This document shows positions 15,218 to 22,202 of a stretch of DNA of 24,055 nt, in pieces. Both the position numbers and the translations under genes were made by a program. This DNA is from SIG455 sp045659025 (lineage in GTDB: Bacteria > Bacillota > Clostridia > UMGS1810). The first letter of the stretch is position 1. Each line of letters opens with the position of its first letter. The stretch lies in the NCBI GenBank assembly GCA_045659025.1, contig JAZOWA010000038.1, forward strand, positions 1-24,055, written 5' to 3'. A model generated the notes under the pieces. That model saw only the letters and a list, made by a program, of their open reading frames with translations. It did not search any database and had not been told where the DNA came from.

Positions 15218-15237
15218 ATACCGTGAGGGGGATTTTT
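15203..15237 (+). terminator. Terminator of the ribbon-helix-helix gene that also holds the spmA ribosome site
   Basis: TCCCCCTCA (15203-15211) pairs perfectly with TGAGGGGGA (15224-15232) around a 12-base loop and is followed by TTTTT and at once by the spmA ATG (15238). The 3' arm is the only ribosome-binding sequence for spmA. A transcript coming through from upstream would be terminated, or would have this site paired. Confidence 0.8.
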
Positions 15238-15831
15238 ATGTTAAATTATATCTGGGCATTTATGATACTTATATCCATTGTATTAGGAGTTTTTAATGGA
15301 AGGTTATCAGAAGTTACTTTGTCTGCGTTCGAAGGGGCCAATAATGCTATATCAGTAATACTGTCTTTTGCGGGTGTTACCGCTATGTGGAGTGGGTTCA
15401 TGAAAGTTGCGGAGAGATGCGATGTTATTAAAGTAATGACAAAACTAATAAGACCTCTTTGCAAAATCATATTTCCGAAACTTAAAAAAGAGACTACTGC
15501 CCTAGAACTTGTTTCTGCCAATATGATTGCAAATATGCTTGGTCTGTCAAATGCCGCAACGCCGTTTGGCATAAAAGCAATGCAGGAACTAGATCGCATT
15601 AACGGATATAAAAACACTGCATCTGATTCTATGTGTATGTTTGCGATAATTAATTCTGCTTCGATTCAGATTATTCCATCTACTATGATTGGTATTCGTG
15701 CCTCAATGGGCAGCGCTACTCCTTCGGATATTGTAGTGCCTGTGTGGATAGTGTCGATATTATCAGCGTTTTGTGCGATATTGACCGCCAAGTTGTTCGC
15801 TTCTGTAACTATTTCGCGGAGGCATTTATGA
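15238..15831 (+). CDS. spmA: Spore maturation protein A
   Basis: A 197-aa multi-pass membrane protein of the SpmA family with a nucleoside-recognition (Gate) domain. Family features are MLNYIWAFMILISIVLGVFNG at the start, ELVSANMIANMLGLSNAATPFGIKAM in the middle and NSASIQIIPSTMIGIRAS. In Bacillus subtilis SpmA and SpmB are needed for proper dehydration of the spore core. ATG 15238 is set by GAGGGGG (15225-15231) just upstream and by the family N-terminus; the open frame extending further upstream overlaps the ribbon-helix-helix gene and is not used. The gene overlaps spmB by four bases (ATGA). Expression is probably mother-cell specific from the sigma-E-like promoter. Confidence 0.95.
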   Translation: MLNYIWAFMILISIVLGVFNGRLSEVTLSAFEGANNAISVILSFAGVTAMWSGFMKVAERCDVIKVMTKLIRPLCKIIFPKLKKETTALELVSANMIANMLGLSNAATPFGIKAMQELDRINGYKNTASDSMCMFAIINSASIQIIPSTMIGIRASMGSATPSDIVVPVWIVSILSAFCAILTAKLFASVTISRRHL

Positions 15832-16358
15832 TTAAAATCCTCTCTTTAATATCTGTTGGTGCGGTACCTGCGGTTATCTCCTCGATTATAATAGTTGCAC
15901 TAGTTAAAAAAGTGGATATTTATACGAATTTTATAGATGGAGCAAAAGAAGGACTAAAGATAAGTGTGGGTATAATTCCGCCCGTGGCAGGGCTTCTTGT
16001 GGCGATTGGGATGTTTAGGGCATCTGGTGCTCTTGATATATTGGTAGATTTGGCAAGACCTTTGACAGGAACACTTAAAATCCCTTCAGAAGTGTTGCCT
16101 TTTGCACTTTTGCGTCCCGTATCAGGTAGTGGTTCGCTTGCAATGGCGACGGATATTTTTAAGGAATACGGCGTGGATTCGATGGTGGGAAGAATTGTTG
16201 CGGTAATGATGGGCAGTAGCGAAACCACCTTCTACACTCTCGCAGTATATTTTGGCGTGACCAGGGTTACTGATACGCGACACACGCTTCGTTCGGCGCT
16301 TGTAGCGGATTGCATGTGCCTGCTTTTGAGCGTATGGATTTGTCGGCTAAGTTTGTAA
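15828..16358 (+). CDS. spmB: Spore maturation protein B
   Basis: A 176-aa membrane protein, partner of SpmA, also with a Gate-type domain. Typical segments are KEGLKISVGIIPPVAGLLVAIGMFRASGALD, LLRPVSGSGSLAMATDIFKEYG and MMGSSETTFYTLAVYFGVTRV. CGGAGG (15817-15822) stands five bases before ATG 15828, which overlaps the spmA stop by four bases, so the two are translationally coupled. Its length is normal for the family. It probably acts with SpmA in the forespore-surrounding membranes to mature the spore core. Confidence 0.95.
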   Translation: MIKILSLISVGAVPAVISSIIIVALVKKVDIYTNFIDGAKEGLKISVGIIPPVAGLLVAIGMFRASGALDILVDLARPLTGTLKIPSEVLPFALLRPVSGSGSLAMATDIFKEYGVDSMVGRIVAVMMGSSETTFYTLAVYFGVTRVTDTRHTLRSALVADCMCLLLSVWICRLSL

Positions 16359-16406
16359 AAAATCAAATAATTTAACAGCATATTAAATATCTTCTCAGGT
16401 TAATTT
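16355..16406 (+). promoter_or_regulatory. Candidate sigma-F and sigma-G promoters of spoIVB
   Basis: A sigma-F-like pair is GCATA (16378-16382), 15 bases, then GGTTAATTT (16398-16406), matching GGNNANANT except at one position. A sigma-G-like -10 CATATTA (16379-16385) fits CATRHTA, with GTAAA (16355-16359) as an imperfect -35 at 19 bases. Both use the same GCATATTA. spoIVB of Bacillus subtilis is known to be read by both forespore sigma factors. This is a pattern match only. Confidence 0.45.
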
Positions 16407-16438
16407 AAGTTTGTAACAAATTAATCGGGAGATAAAAA

Positions 16439-17659
16439 ATGAAAAAGCTGTTAAATAGAAAAAATCTTATCATCGTTGCGACGTTATTCGTAATATCAAT
16501 GCTTTCAGGTGTGGTATTAGTATCTTCGGTTCCGAACCAAATAATACTTTTTGAAGGTGAAAAACTCTCCCTTGGCAATATATTTACCACAGAGGCAAGA
16601 GCCGAAACAGATAATTCGCTTGCAGAACGACGCGTTGATAGTGACCGATCATATTTAGCATCGGTTAAATTTGCGGGTATAATTCCTATAAAGACGGTAA
16701 GGGTATCTACAATACAAAAGTGCAGAGTAATTCCGGGTGGTGAATGCATAGGTATTAAATTATATACTGATGGACTTATGGTGGTAGGTGTATCGGATTT
16801 TGCTTCATCAGAGGGCAAGATGGTGTCACCTGCAAGAAATAGCGGAATAAAGACAGGGGATATTATAAAGAGAATCAATGGACAAGCAGTGGACAATGCT
16901 GATTCGCTTACAAATGAAGTGTGCAAAAGCGATGGAGAGGATATATCCGTAGACATTTTAAGGGGAGACGATAAGATGTTGGTCAACATCACTCCTGTGG
17001 CGGATGCTGATAATGAATACAAAATCGGATTGTGGGTAAGAAACTCTGTAGCTGGTATTGGCACGATGACTTTCTACAACCCACTATCTAACACCTATGG
17101 CGCTTTAGGGCACGGTATCGCCGATAGTGATACTAATAACATTGTGCCAATAGGGAAAGGCGAGGTTATTCCTGCTCGTATTAACACCATAAAAAAAGGT
17201 GAACGAGGAGTCCCGGGAGAGCTTAGAGGAATATTTGGTGGCGATAACTCCATCGGAAAGGTGTATTCTAATAGTAAGCAGGGGATATATGGCCCGATAT
17301 CTGATGTGAATGTTTATAATAAAGAAAGCATTGAAGTTGCCTCTAGAGATGAAATCGTTGAAGGCAAGGCGCATATTCTAACATGTATAGAAGGTAATAC
17401 TCCTGAAAAGTTTGAGATTGAAATTCTGAAAATTTCCGCTGTGCGAAAATCTGAGTCAAAATGTATGGTGCTTAAAATCACAGACCCGGTATTGCTCGAG
17501 AAAACAGGGGGGATTCTCCAGGGAATGTCAGGTAGCCCAATCGTTCAGAACGGCAAGCTTGTTGGTGCTGTGACTCACGTATTCATAAATGATCCCACCC
17601 GAGGATATGGAATATTTATTGAGAATATGATCGCTGAAGCCGAGAGAACAGACAGTTAA
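16439..17659 (+). CDS. spoIVB: SpoIVB S55 family serine peptidase
   Basis: A 406-aa forespore-secreted protease that in Bacillus subtilis cleaves SpoIVFA and so triggers pro-sigma-K processing. A signal anchor covers about 10-30. VIPGGECIGIKLYTDGLMVVG and a PDZ domain (about 98-185, SGIKTGDIIKRINGQAV) are typical. The catalytic residues expected for the S55 family are present: His225 (ALGHGIADSD), Asp349 (ITDPVLLEKTGG) and the serine of GMSGSP (364-366). The end AVTHVFINDPTRGYGIFIENM is diagnostic. GGGAG (16427-16431) precedes ATG 16439. In Bacillus the gene lies next to spo0A; here it follows spmB, and a convergent gene and terminator follow, so spo0A is not adjacent downstream. Confidence 0.95.
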   Translation: MKKLLNRKNLIIVATLFVISMLSGVVLVSSVPNQIILFEGEKLSLGNIFTTEARAETDNSLAERRVDSDRSYLASVKFAGIIPIKTVRVSTIQKCRVIPGGECIGIKLYTDGLMVVGVSDFASSEGKMVSPARNSGIKTGDIIKRINGQAVDNADSLTNEVCKSDGEDISVDILRGDDKMLVNITPVADADNEYKIGLWVRNSVAGIGTMTFYNPLSNTYGALGHGIADSDTNNIVPIGKGEVIPARINTIKKGERGVPGELRGIFGGDNSIGKVYSNSKQGIYGPISDVNVYNKESIEVASRDEIVEGKAHILTCIEGNTPEKFEIEILKISAVRKSESKCMVLKITDPVLLEKTGGILQGMSGSPIVQNGKLVGAVTHVFINDPTRGYGIFIENMIAEAERTDS

Positions 17660-17684
17660 AAGAAGCAAACTAGTAAGTAATAAG

Positions 17685-17713
17685 AAACCCGGTAGCTTAG
17701 TCTACCGGGTTTT
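17685..17713. terminator. Bidirectional terminator between spoIVB and the DUF1836 gene
   Basis: An 11-bp perfect stem (AAACCCGGTAG, 17685-17695; complement 17702-17712) has the loop CTTAGT and TTTTAT after it. It lies between the stop codons of two convergent genes, two bases from the minus-strand stop. Confidence 0.9.
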
Positions 17714-17714
17714 A

Positions 17715-18275
17715 TCATTCTTGGGGGATATGGGTGATTTTTTCGGCAAGAATTTTGAATAGGTTAGCCGATACAGATACCTGCATAATAAGATCATTCA
17801 TTCGATCTTGATTATCGCCTTCTAAAGTGAATATGGGATCAGCTACGGCTCTCGTTTGACTGAACACATAATTGAAGGCGGTGTGCTGATTCTTGACAAA
17901 GGAGTTATAAGTCTTTTTCACGTCTTCTTCATTGATGCCAACGGGTATTATTTGCTGGATAGTTGACATATCAAGGGTCTGTTTGAGAGTGCACACAATG
18001 AGAAGATATGCAAGATGAATCTTTGAATATTTTTTCTTGCTTGGTGCAGGGATGATTCCAAGCTTTACGTAGTTATTTATCATAGAGGAAGTAACGGGCT
18101 TGTTTAAGGCCATTTTGGTACTTGGCACTTCAAGATACTTGGTTACCACCGACACCACCTGATCCATGTAAAGTTCAATATCGGGCAACATATCCCAATC
18201 GGGAAGCGAATAGCTTGTAAGCACTTTTTCAATCTCTGTAAAGGATGACACAAGCACTTCTTTTTTGATATACAT
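17715..18275 (-). CDS. DUF1836 family, MerR-like putative regulator
   Basis: A 186-aa protein that I recognise as DUF1836, a Firmicutes family of unknown role. The centre (about 83-140) reads like a MerR-type winged helix: LNKPVTSSMINNYVKLGIIPAP, KKKYSKIHLAYLLIVCTLKQ. The C-terminal third is helical and could be a dimer or effector domain. The start is ATG 18275 (MYIKKEVL) with only a weak AGAGAG site upstream; the open frame continuing to 18353 would run through the promoter and is not used. It is divergent from the acyl-CoA synthetase-like gene, with overlapping promoters and palindromes between them. The simplest reading is that it regulates itself and that gene. Confidence 0.82.
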   Translation of the reverse strand: MYIKKEVLVSSFTEIEKVLTSYSLPDWDMLPDIELYMDQVVSVVTKYLEVPSTKMALNKPVTSSMINNYVKLGIIPAPSKKKYSKIHLAYLLIVCTLKQTLDMSTIQQIIPVGINEEDVKKTYNSFVKNQHTAFNYVFSQTRAVADPIFTLEGDNQDRMNDLIMQVSVSANLFKILAEKITHIPQE

Positions 18276-18300
18276 ATAACCATCTCTCTTTCTTGTCAAT

Positions 18301-18329
18301 ATTATAAAACATTTTTGCACAAGTTTCAA
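18301..18329 (-). promoter_or_regulatory. Sigma-A-type promoter of the DUF1836 gene
   Basis: On the minus strand TTGAAA (18329-18324), a 17-base spacer and a perfect TATAAT (18306-18301) lie about 25 bases before ATG 18275. Its -35 sits eight bases from the -35 of the divergent promoter, so both cannot be filled freely at the same time. Confidence 0.7.
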
Positions 18330-18359
18330 GATATTTCTTGACAAAGTTATCAACTTGTG
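18318..18359. promoter_or_regulatory. Nested inverted repeat over both -35 boxes (putative operator)
   Basis: CACAAGTT (18318-18325) is the perfect complement of AACTTGTG (18352-18359), and inside it TCAAG (18326-18330) complements CTTGA (18337-18341). The repeat encloses the -35 boxes of both divergent promoters, so a bound protein would cover both. The DUF1836 product is the obvious candidate; binding is not shown. Confidence 0.55.
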
Positions 18360-18364
18360 ATAAT
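18338..18364 (+). promoter_or_regulatory. Promoter of the acyl-CoA synthetase-like gene
   Basis: TTGACA (18338-18343) is followed by an extended -10 TGTGATAAT (18356-18364) at 15 bases; TAATCT (18361-18366) at 17 bases is the alternative -10. It lies about 50 bases before ATG 18414. Confidence 0.6.
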
Positions 18365-18385
18365 CTAGTGTAAGAAACTAGATTA
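18361..18385. promoter_or_regulatory. Perfect 9-bp inverted repeat at the transcription start (putative operator)
   Basis: TAATCTAGT (18361-18369), seven bases, and ACTAGATTA (18377-18385) are perfect complements. The site overlaps the -10 and expected start of the synthetase-like gene, a classic repressor position. It lacks a T-tract and is too near the promoter to be a terminator. Confidence 0.6.
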
Positions 18386-18413
18386 AACAGTTAATCAAAC
18401 GGGGGGTAATGTT

Positions 18414-20006
18414 ATGTATCAGAAATATTCACACTTAAAAGAAATGGTTGAAGCATGTGCGGTTAAGTATGAAAATAACGTTGCGTTTAAGATAAAGAAA
18501 CGCGATGAAAACAACAATGTATACTATGATGAGTTTACATATTCGAGATTTGCCAAAGAGATGGAGCATCTTGCTCGTTCTTTTATGAAGAGAGGTCTTG
18601 CAGGTAAACGTGTTGCGGTAATTGGCAAAAACAGTTACGAGTGGGTTTTGGTGTACCTTGCTGCGATTAGTGCGGGCGGAGTGATTGTTCCTCTCGACAG
18701 AGGCCTTTTGGATTATGAAATTGAGGATCAGCTTAAGCGTTCGGAAGCTACAGCTCTTTTCTATGGTGGTGAATTTAAAGACAGAGTAGGTGGCTATGAC
18801 ATTGTTAAGATTTGCACAGAAGATAGTGAATTTGCCGATATGCTCATCGAAGGTAAAGAGGCTGATAATAAAGCGGAGTATGATGCGATAAAAGTAAGCA
18901 CACATGATATGACAGTTCTTCTCTTTACTTCGGGCACCACTTCTGCTTCTAAGGCTGTTATGCTTAGCCAAAGTAATATTACTTCCAATGCTTATGCGAT
19001 GAGTATTTGGGAAAAGTTTTATGAGACAGACGTTAATATGGCGTTGCTTCCCTTGCATCACACCTTTGGTATGATGCAGATGATGCTTTTCCTATCTATT
19101 GGTATGTGTAATGTGTTCTGCGAGGGCCTTCGAATTGCAAAATGTCTTAGTGAATATGGTGTAACTATTTTTGTGGGCGTACCTAGAATCATTGAGGAAA
19201 TGATGCTTGCTGTTAATCGTAAGATTAAAGCTCAGGGCAAGACAAAGACAATACAGATTGCACTCAAAGTTTCCAACACTCTCAGAAAAATCGGTATAGA
19301 TATCAGGAGAAAACTGTTTAAGCAGATTATTGATGGTATGGGCGGTGGACTTCGTCTCGTTATTATCGGTGCAGCCGCTGCATCTCCTGAAGTTCTCAAG
19401 TTTTTCAATGACATCGGTGTGCTCGCTATTCAGGGATATGGTCTTACAGAGACTTCTCCCGTTATATCTGCAGAAAGTGATGTGTATATGCGTCGTGATT
19501 CTGTTGGTCGCACCATTCCTGGTGTTGAGGCGAGAATTGATAATCCCGGCGAAAATGGTATTGGCGAGATCGTTGCCCGTGGTGAAAATGTTATGCTGGG
19601 TTACTATAACGATCCCGAAGCAACTGCTGCAATTATTAAAGATGGTTGGCTTTATACCGGCGATATGGGAAGAATTGATAAAGATGGTTATATATACATC
19701 TGTGGCAGGAAGAAAAATGTTATTGTTCTTTCAAACGGAAAGAATGTATTCCCTGAAGAACTTGAAACTCTCGTAAATCTTTCGCCTGCTATTAAAGAGT
19801 GCGTTGTATATGCAGAAGGTGATGATATTTGCTGTAAAATTGTTGTTGATGATAAGTTTGAAGGCGACTTAGAACATACAATATCAGAACACATGGCTTC
19901 GGTTAATGAACAACTCATTCAGTACAAGAAAATCAACCGTTACACCATACAGAAAGATGAGATGGTTAAAACCACTACCGGTAAAATCAAACGTTACGTT
20001 AAATAA
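18414..20006 (+). CDS. AMP-forming acyl-CoA synthetase/ligase (ANL superfamily, FadD-like)
   Basis: The protein is 530 aa. It activates a carboxylic acid as acyl-AMP and normally passes it to CoA. The ANL motifs are complete: the P-loop LLFTSGTTSASKAVMLS (from about 170; the usual GxPKG is SASKA), GYGLTETSP (about 341), GWLYTGDMGRIDKDGYIYICGRKKN, and the C-terminal lysine in TTTGKIKRYVK. MALLPLHHTFGMM is typical of long- or medium-chain acyl ligases. The C-terminal domain is rather short. The acyl substrate cannot be read from the sequence. A GGGGGGT stretch (18401-18407) serves as ribosome site for ATG 18414. It is a single-gene unit with its own terminator, divergent from a DUF1836 regulator. 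Confidence 0.9.
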   Translation: MYQKYSHLKEMVEACAVKYENNVAFKIKKRDENNNVYYDEFTYSRFAKEMEHLARSFMKRGLAGKRVAVIGKNSYEWVLVYLAAISAGGVIVPLDRGLLDYEIEDQLKRSEATALFYGGEFKDRVGGYDIVKICTEDSEFADMLIEGKEADNKAEYDAIKVSTHDMTVLLFTSGTTSASKAVMLSQSNITSNAYAMSIWEKFYETDVNMALLPLHHTFGMMQMMLFLSIGMCNVFCEGLRIAKCLSEYGVTIFVGVPRIIEEMMLAVNRKIKAQGKTKTIQIALKVSNTLRKIGIDIRRKLFKQIIDGMGGGLRLVIIGAAAASPEVLKFFNDIGVLAIQGYGLTETSPVISAESDVYMRRDSVGRTIPGVEARIDNPGENGIGEIVARGENVMLGYYNDPEATAAIIKDGWLYTGDMGRIDKDGYIYICGRKKNVIVLSNGKNVFPEELETLVNLSPAIKECVVYAEGDDICCKIVVDDKFEGDLEHTISEHMASVNEQLIQYKKINRYTIQKDEMVKTTTGKIKRYVK

Positions 20007-20019
20007 AACACTTATTAAG

Positions 20020-20053
20020 AACCCCCTCTTGCGATATGCAAGAGGGGGTTTAT
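20020..20053. terminator. Terminator between the synthetase-like gene and the convergent dehydrogenase operon
   Basis: A 13-bp perfect stem (AACCCCCTCTTGC, 20020-20032; complement 20038-20050) has the loop GATAT. The T tail is short on the plus side (TTTAT) and mixed on the minus side, so efficiency is uncertain; its place between convergent genes supports use in both directions. Confidence 0.8.
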
Positions 20054-20066
20054 CGTAATTGTGTAA

Positions 20067-21110
20067 TCAGGTGCTGAGCTTATATCTGGCAGCATCCATA
20101 ACAAATTTAAGAGGCTCACCACAACTGAAACGTCTGATGTTCTCGAGGCAGTTAAGACTTGCAAAACTAAGTACTTCGGGATCACGGCCCCATTCACCAC
20201 CACCAATGTGATGGCCAGAGAACACGGCGTTGCTAACTTGTCTTACAGGATCATCAATGGCAGGCATGTCGCCATTCTGGGGATTGAGCGTGGTGTCGAG
20301 TACGTCGAGGCCACCACGAATTCTTCCTGACATGAGTTCTGCCATCAAAGCGGATTCCTCTACGATACCACCACGGGCAGTGTTTATAAACAGAGCACCA
20401 TCGGGAAGGAGCGCAAGATGTTCTTTTCTGATAGAACCTCTTGTTTCATCGCAAAGACCTGCGTGAACAACAAGTATCTGTGCTAATGAGAACAACTCTT
20501 CCATAGAGTCTACTTTCTTAACGCCTTCGGGCATATTTTCCTGAGACACGTAAGGGTCAAATGCAAATATCTCGGGGCCAAAGGGACGCAGCATATCAAT
20601 AAACTTTCTTCCGATTGCACCTACGCCATACACACCAACGCGGGTGTTGTAGAGAGTTCCCACACGTCTGGTATCTGTACCTGGACGGTCAAGATCTTTT
20701 CTTGCGCAATCAATGAAGTAGGGGATATCCTTGAGCATTGTCATCATAAGCGAAAATGCACCTTCTGCAATTTCAAATGCGGGTGCATCACCCCAGTTTG
20801 TAACCTGGATATGAGGACTGTCAATGATTTCCTGGGGTACGTATCTTTTGAGTGAACCTGTTATATTACATACGTATTTGAGATTGCCGGGATTAGCGCC
20901 GAGCTCAGGTGGGATGAGCTTGCTTCCCCACATTGTGAGAACAACATCATACTCTCTGATAATTTTGGCGTATTCCTCTTGGGTTATGTCCGCAGGAACA
21001 ACAAGCTCTGTAACATCATAAAGACGTTTTAATTCTTTCATCAAAGGGCTATTTGTGTGAAAAGCCCCCGAAGTCCTGATTTCGTTTATATACGGTCTTA
21101 ATATTTTCAT
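20067..21110 (-). CDS. D-2-hydroxyacid dehydrogenase family protein (copy 1)
   Basis: A 347-aa NAD-dependent oxidoreductase fold. The dinucleotide motif is GVGAIG (162-167) with Asp185 at the end of the second strand (FAFDPY), favouring NAD over NADP. The catalytic Arg246 (NTARGG) and His300/301 (SGHH) are present. After LDV (268-270) the usual xxEP with the catalytic Glu is replaced by LDTTLNP, so the acid is missing or displaced. It may reduce or oxidise a sugar-derived 2-hydroxy acid; the substrate is unknown. The start is ATG 21110 with AGGAGG at good spacing upstream. It is clearly a paralog of the next gene (shared MKILR, CNITGS, VTNWGDAPAF, DPYV-QENMPE) and ends the operon. Confidence 0.88.
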   Translation of the reverse strand: MKILRPYINEIRTSGAFHTNSPLMKELKRLYDVTELVVPADITQEEYAKIIREYDVVLTMWGSKLIPPELGANPGNLKYVCNITGSLKRYVPQEIIDSPHIQVTNWGDAPAFEIAEGAFSLMMTMLKDIPYFIDCARKDLDRPGTDTRRVGTLYNTRVGVYGVGAIGRKFIDMLRPFGPEIFAFDPYVSQENMPEGVKKVDSMEELFSLAQILVVHAGLCDETRGSIRKEHLALLPDGALFINTARGGIVEESALMAELMSGRIRGGLDVLDTTLNPQNGDMPAIDDPVRQVSNAVFSGHHIGGGEWGRDPEVLSFASLNCLENIRRFSCGEPLKFVMDAARYKLST

Positions 21111-21154
21111 AAGAAATTCCTCCTGAAATTATGTGTGTATGATTGATGGAACTA

Positions 21155-22177
21155 TCAAGTCATACGACGATATCGGTCAATATCGATTATAAACTTGAGA
21201 GGTTTGCCCTCACTGAATAATTCAAGAGTTTCAAGACAGTTGATCTCAGTAAAATCGAGTTTATCAGGATCAACTCCCCAAATGGGATTTGCAATGAAAT
21301 GACCTGTCATGATGACATTTTTCCACTGACGGATAGGATCTCCTTCTTCTGGCCAATCCTGAGGAGACATGACATCAAGGCCGGCACGGAGACGTCCGGA
21401 TTCGAGTTCTGCACGGAGTGCTTCGGGATTGATAATGGCGCCTCTTGCGGTGTTGATAATGATACCACCATCGGGGAGCATAGCAAGATGCTCTTTTGTG
21501 ACACTACCACGTGTTTCGTCAGAAAGACCTGCATGTATCACCATTATCTGTGATTTCGAGAAAAGCTCTTCCAAAGTATCAACTTTAGTAACGCTTTCAG
21601 GCATATTTTCCTGAGGCACATAAGGGTCATATGCGAATACAACAGGCATAAAAGGTGCGAGCATATCAACGAATTTTCTGCCGATAGCACCTAAGCCATA
21701 AATACCTATACGCATTTTATAGAGTGAGCCAAGTTTTCTGTCGGGGTGTGCGCTTATGCCGTTGTTTTGTGCGTGTTCGATAGAAAGAGGAATATCTTTC
21801 ATAACGGCCATCATAAGTGCGAAAGCACCTTCTGCAACGCCAAAAGCAGGAGCGTCGCCCCAGTTGGTTACAGTGATGTGGGGAGATTCAATAATTTTCT
21901 CACCAATCCAACCGCCAACGGAACCGGTGATGTTGCAAATCAATTTAAGATTTCCGGGGTTGTCTGCCAGTTCGTCAGGTACACGCGGGGATCTCCACAT
22001 AGTGAGAAGCACATCGTACTGACGTATGATATTGGCATACTCCGCCACGTCATAACCTTCCTCTAATACGATCTCGGTAAGATCATATTTCTTGCGTATT
22101 TCCTGGAAGAGGGTGCTGTTTGTGCCATAGGCAGCACGTCTGTCACCTTCTGTTTTATATGCTCTTAAGATTTTCAA
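21155..22177 (-). CDS. D-2-hydroxyacid dehydrogenase family protein (copy 2)
   Basis: A 340-aa paralog of the neighbouring dehydrogenase, similar over the full length. It has GLGAIG (161-166), FAYDPY for NAD binding, Arg245 (NTARGA) and His293 (TGHF). After LDV the sequence is MSPQDWPEEGDP, so the canonical Glu is again not in place; Gln or a later Glu may substitute. The start is TTG 22177, giving MKILRAYKTE, parallel to the MKILRPY of copy 1, with GGAGTG upstream. It lies 44 bases before copy 1 and 25 bases after the isomerase-like gene. Two diverged copies in one operon suggest different substrates, or a heteromer, for one pathway. Confidence 0.88.
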   Translation of the reverse strand: MKILRAYKTEGDRRAAYGTNSTLFQEIRKKYDLTEIVLEEGYDVAEYANIIRQYDVLLTMWRSPRVPDELADNPGNLKLICNITGSVGGWIGEKIIESPHITVTNWGDAPAFGVAEGAFALMMAVMKDIPLSIEHAQNNGISAHPDRKLGSLYKMRIGIYGLGAIGRKFVDMLAPFMPVVFAYDPYVPQENMPESVTKVDTLEELFSKSQIMVIHAGLSDETRGSVTKEHLAMLPDGGIIINTARGAIINPEALRAELESGRLRAGLDVMSPQDWPEEGDPIRQWKNVIMTGHFIANPIWGVDPDKLDFTEINCLETLELFSEGKPLKFIIDIDRYRRMT

Positions 22178-22202
22178 AGGTATTCACTCCGTTTCTTAAT
22201 GA

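Noticed and set aside
15040..15237. N-terminal extension of spmA overlapping the ribbon-helix-helix gene
   Set aside because: The frame is open upstream, but the family N-terminus and ribosome site put the start at 15238, and the extension would overlap a well-supported gene.
18361..18385. The TAATCTAGT inverted repeat as a transcription terminator
   Set aside because: It has no T-tract, a weak A/T-rich stem and sits on the promoter of the downstream gene, so an operator fits better.
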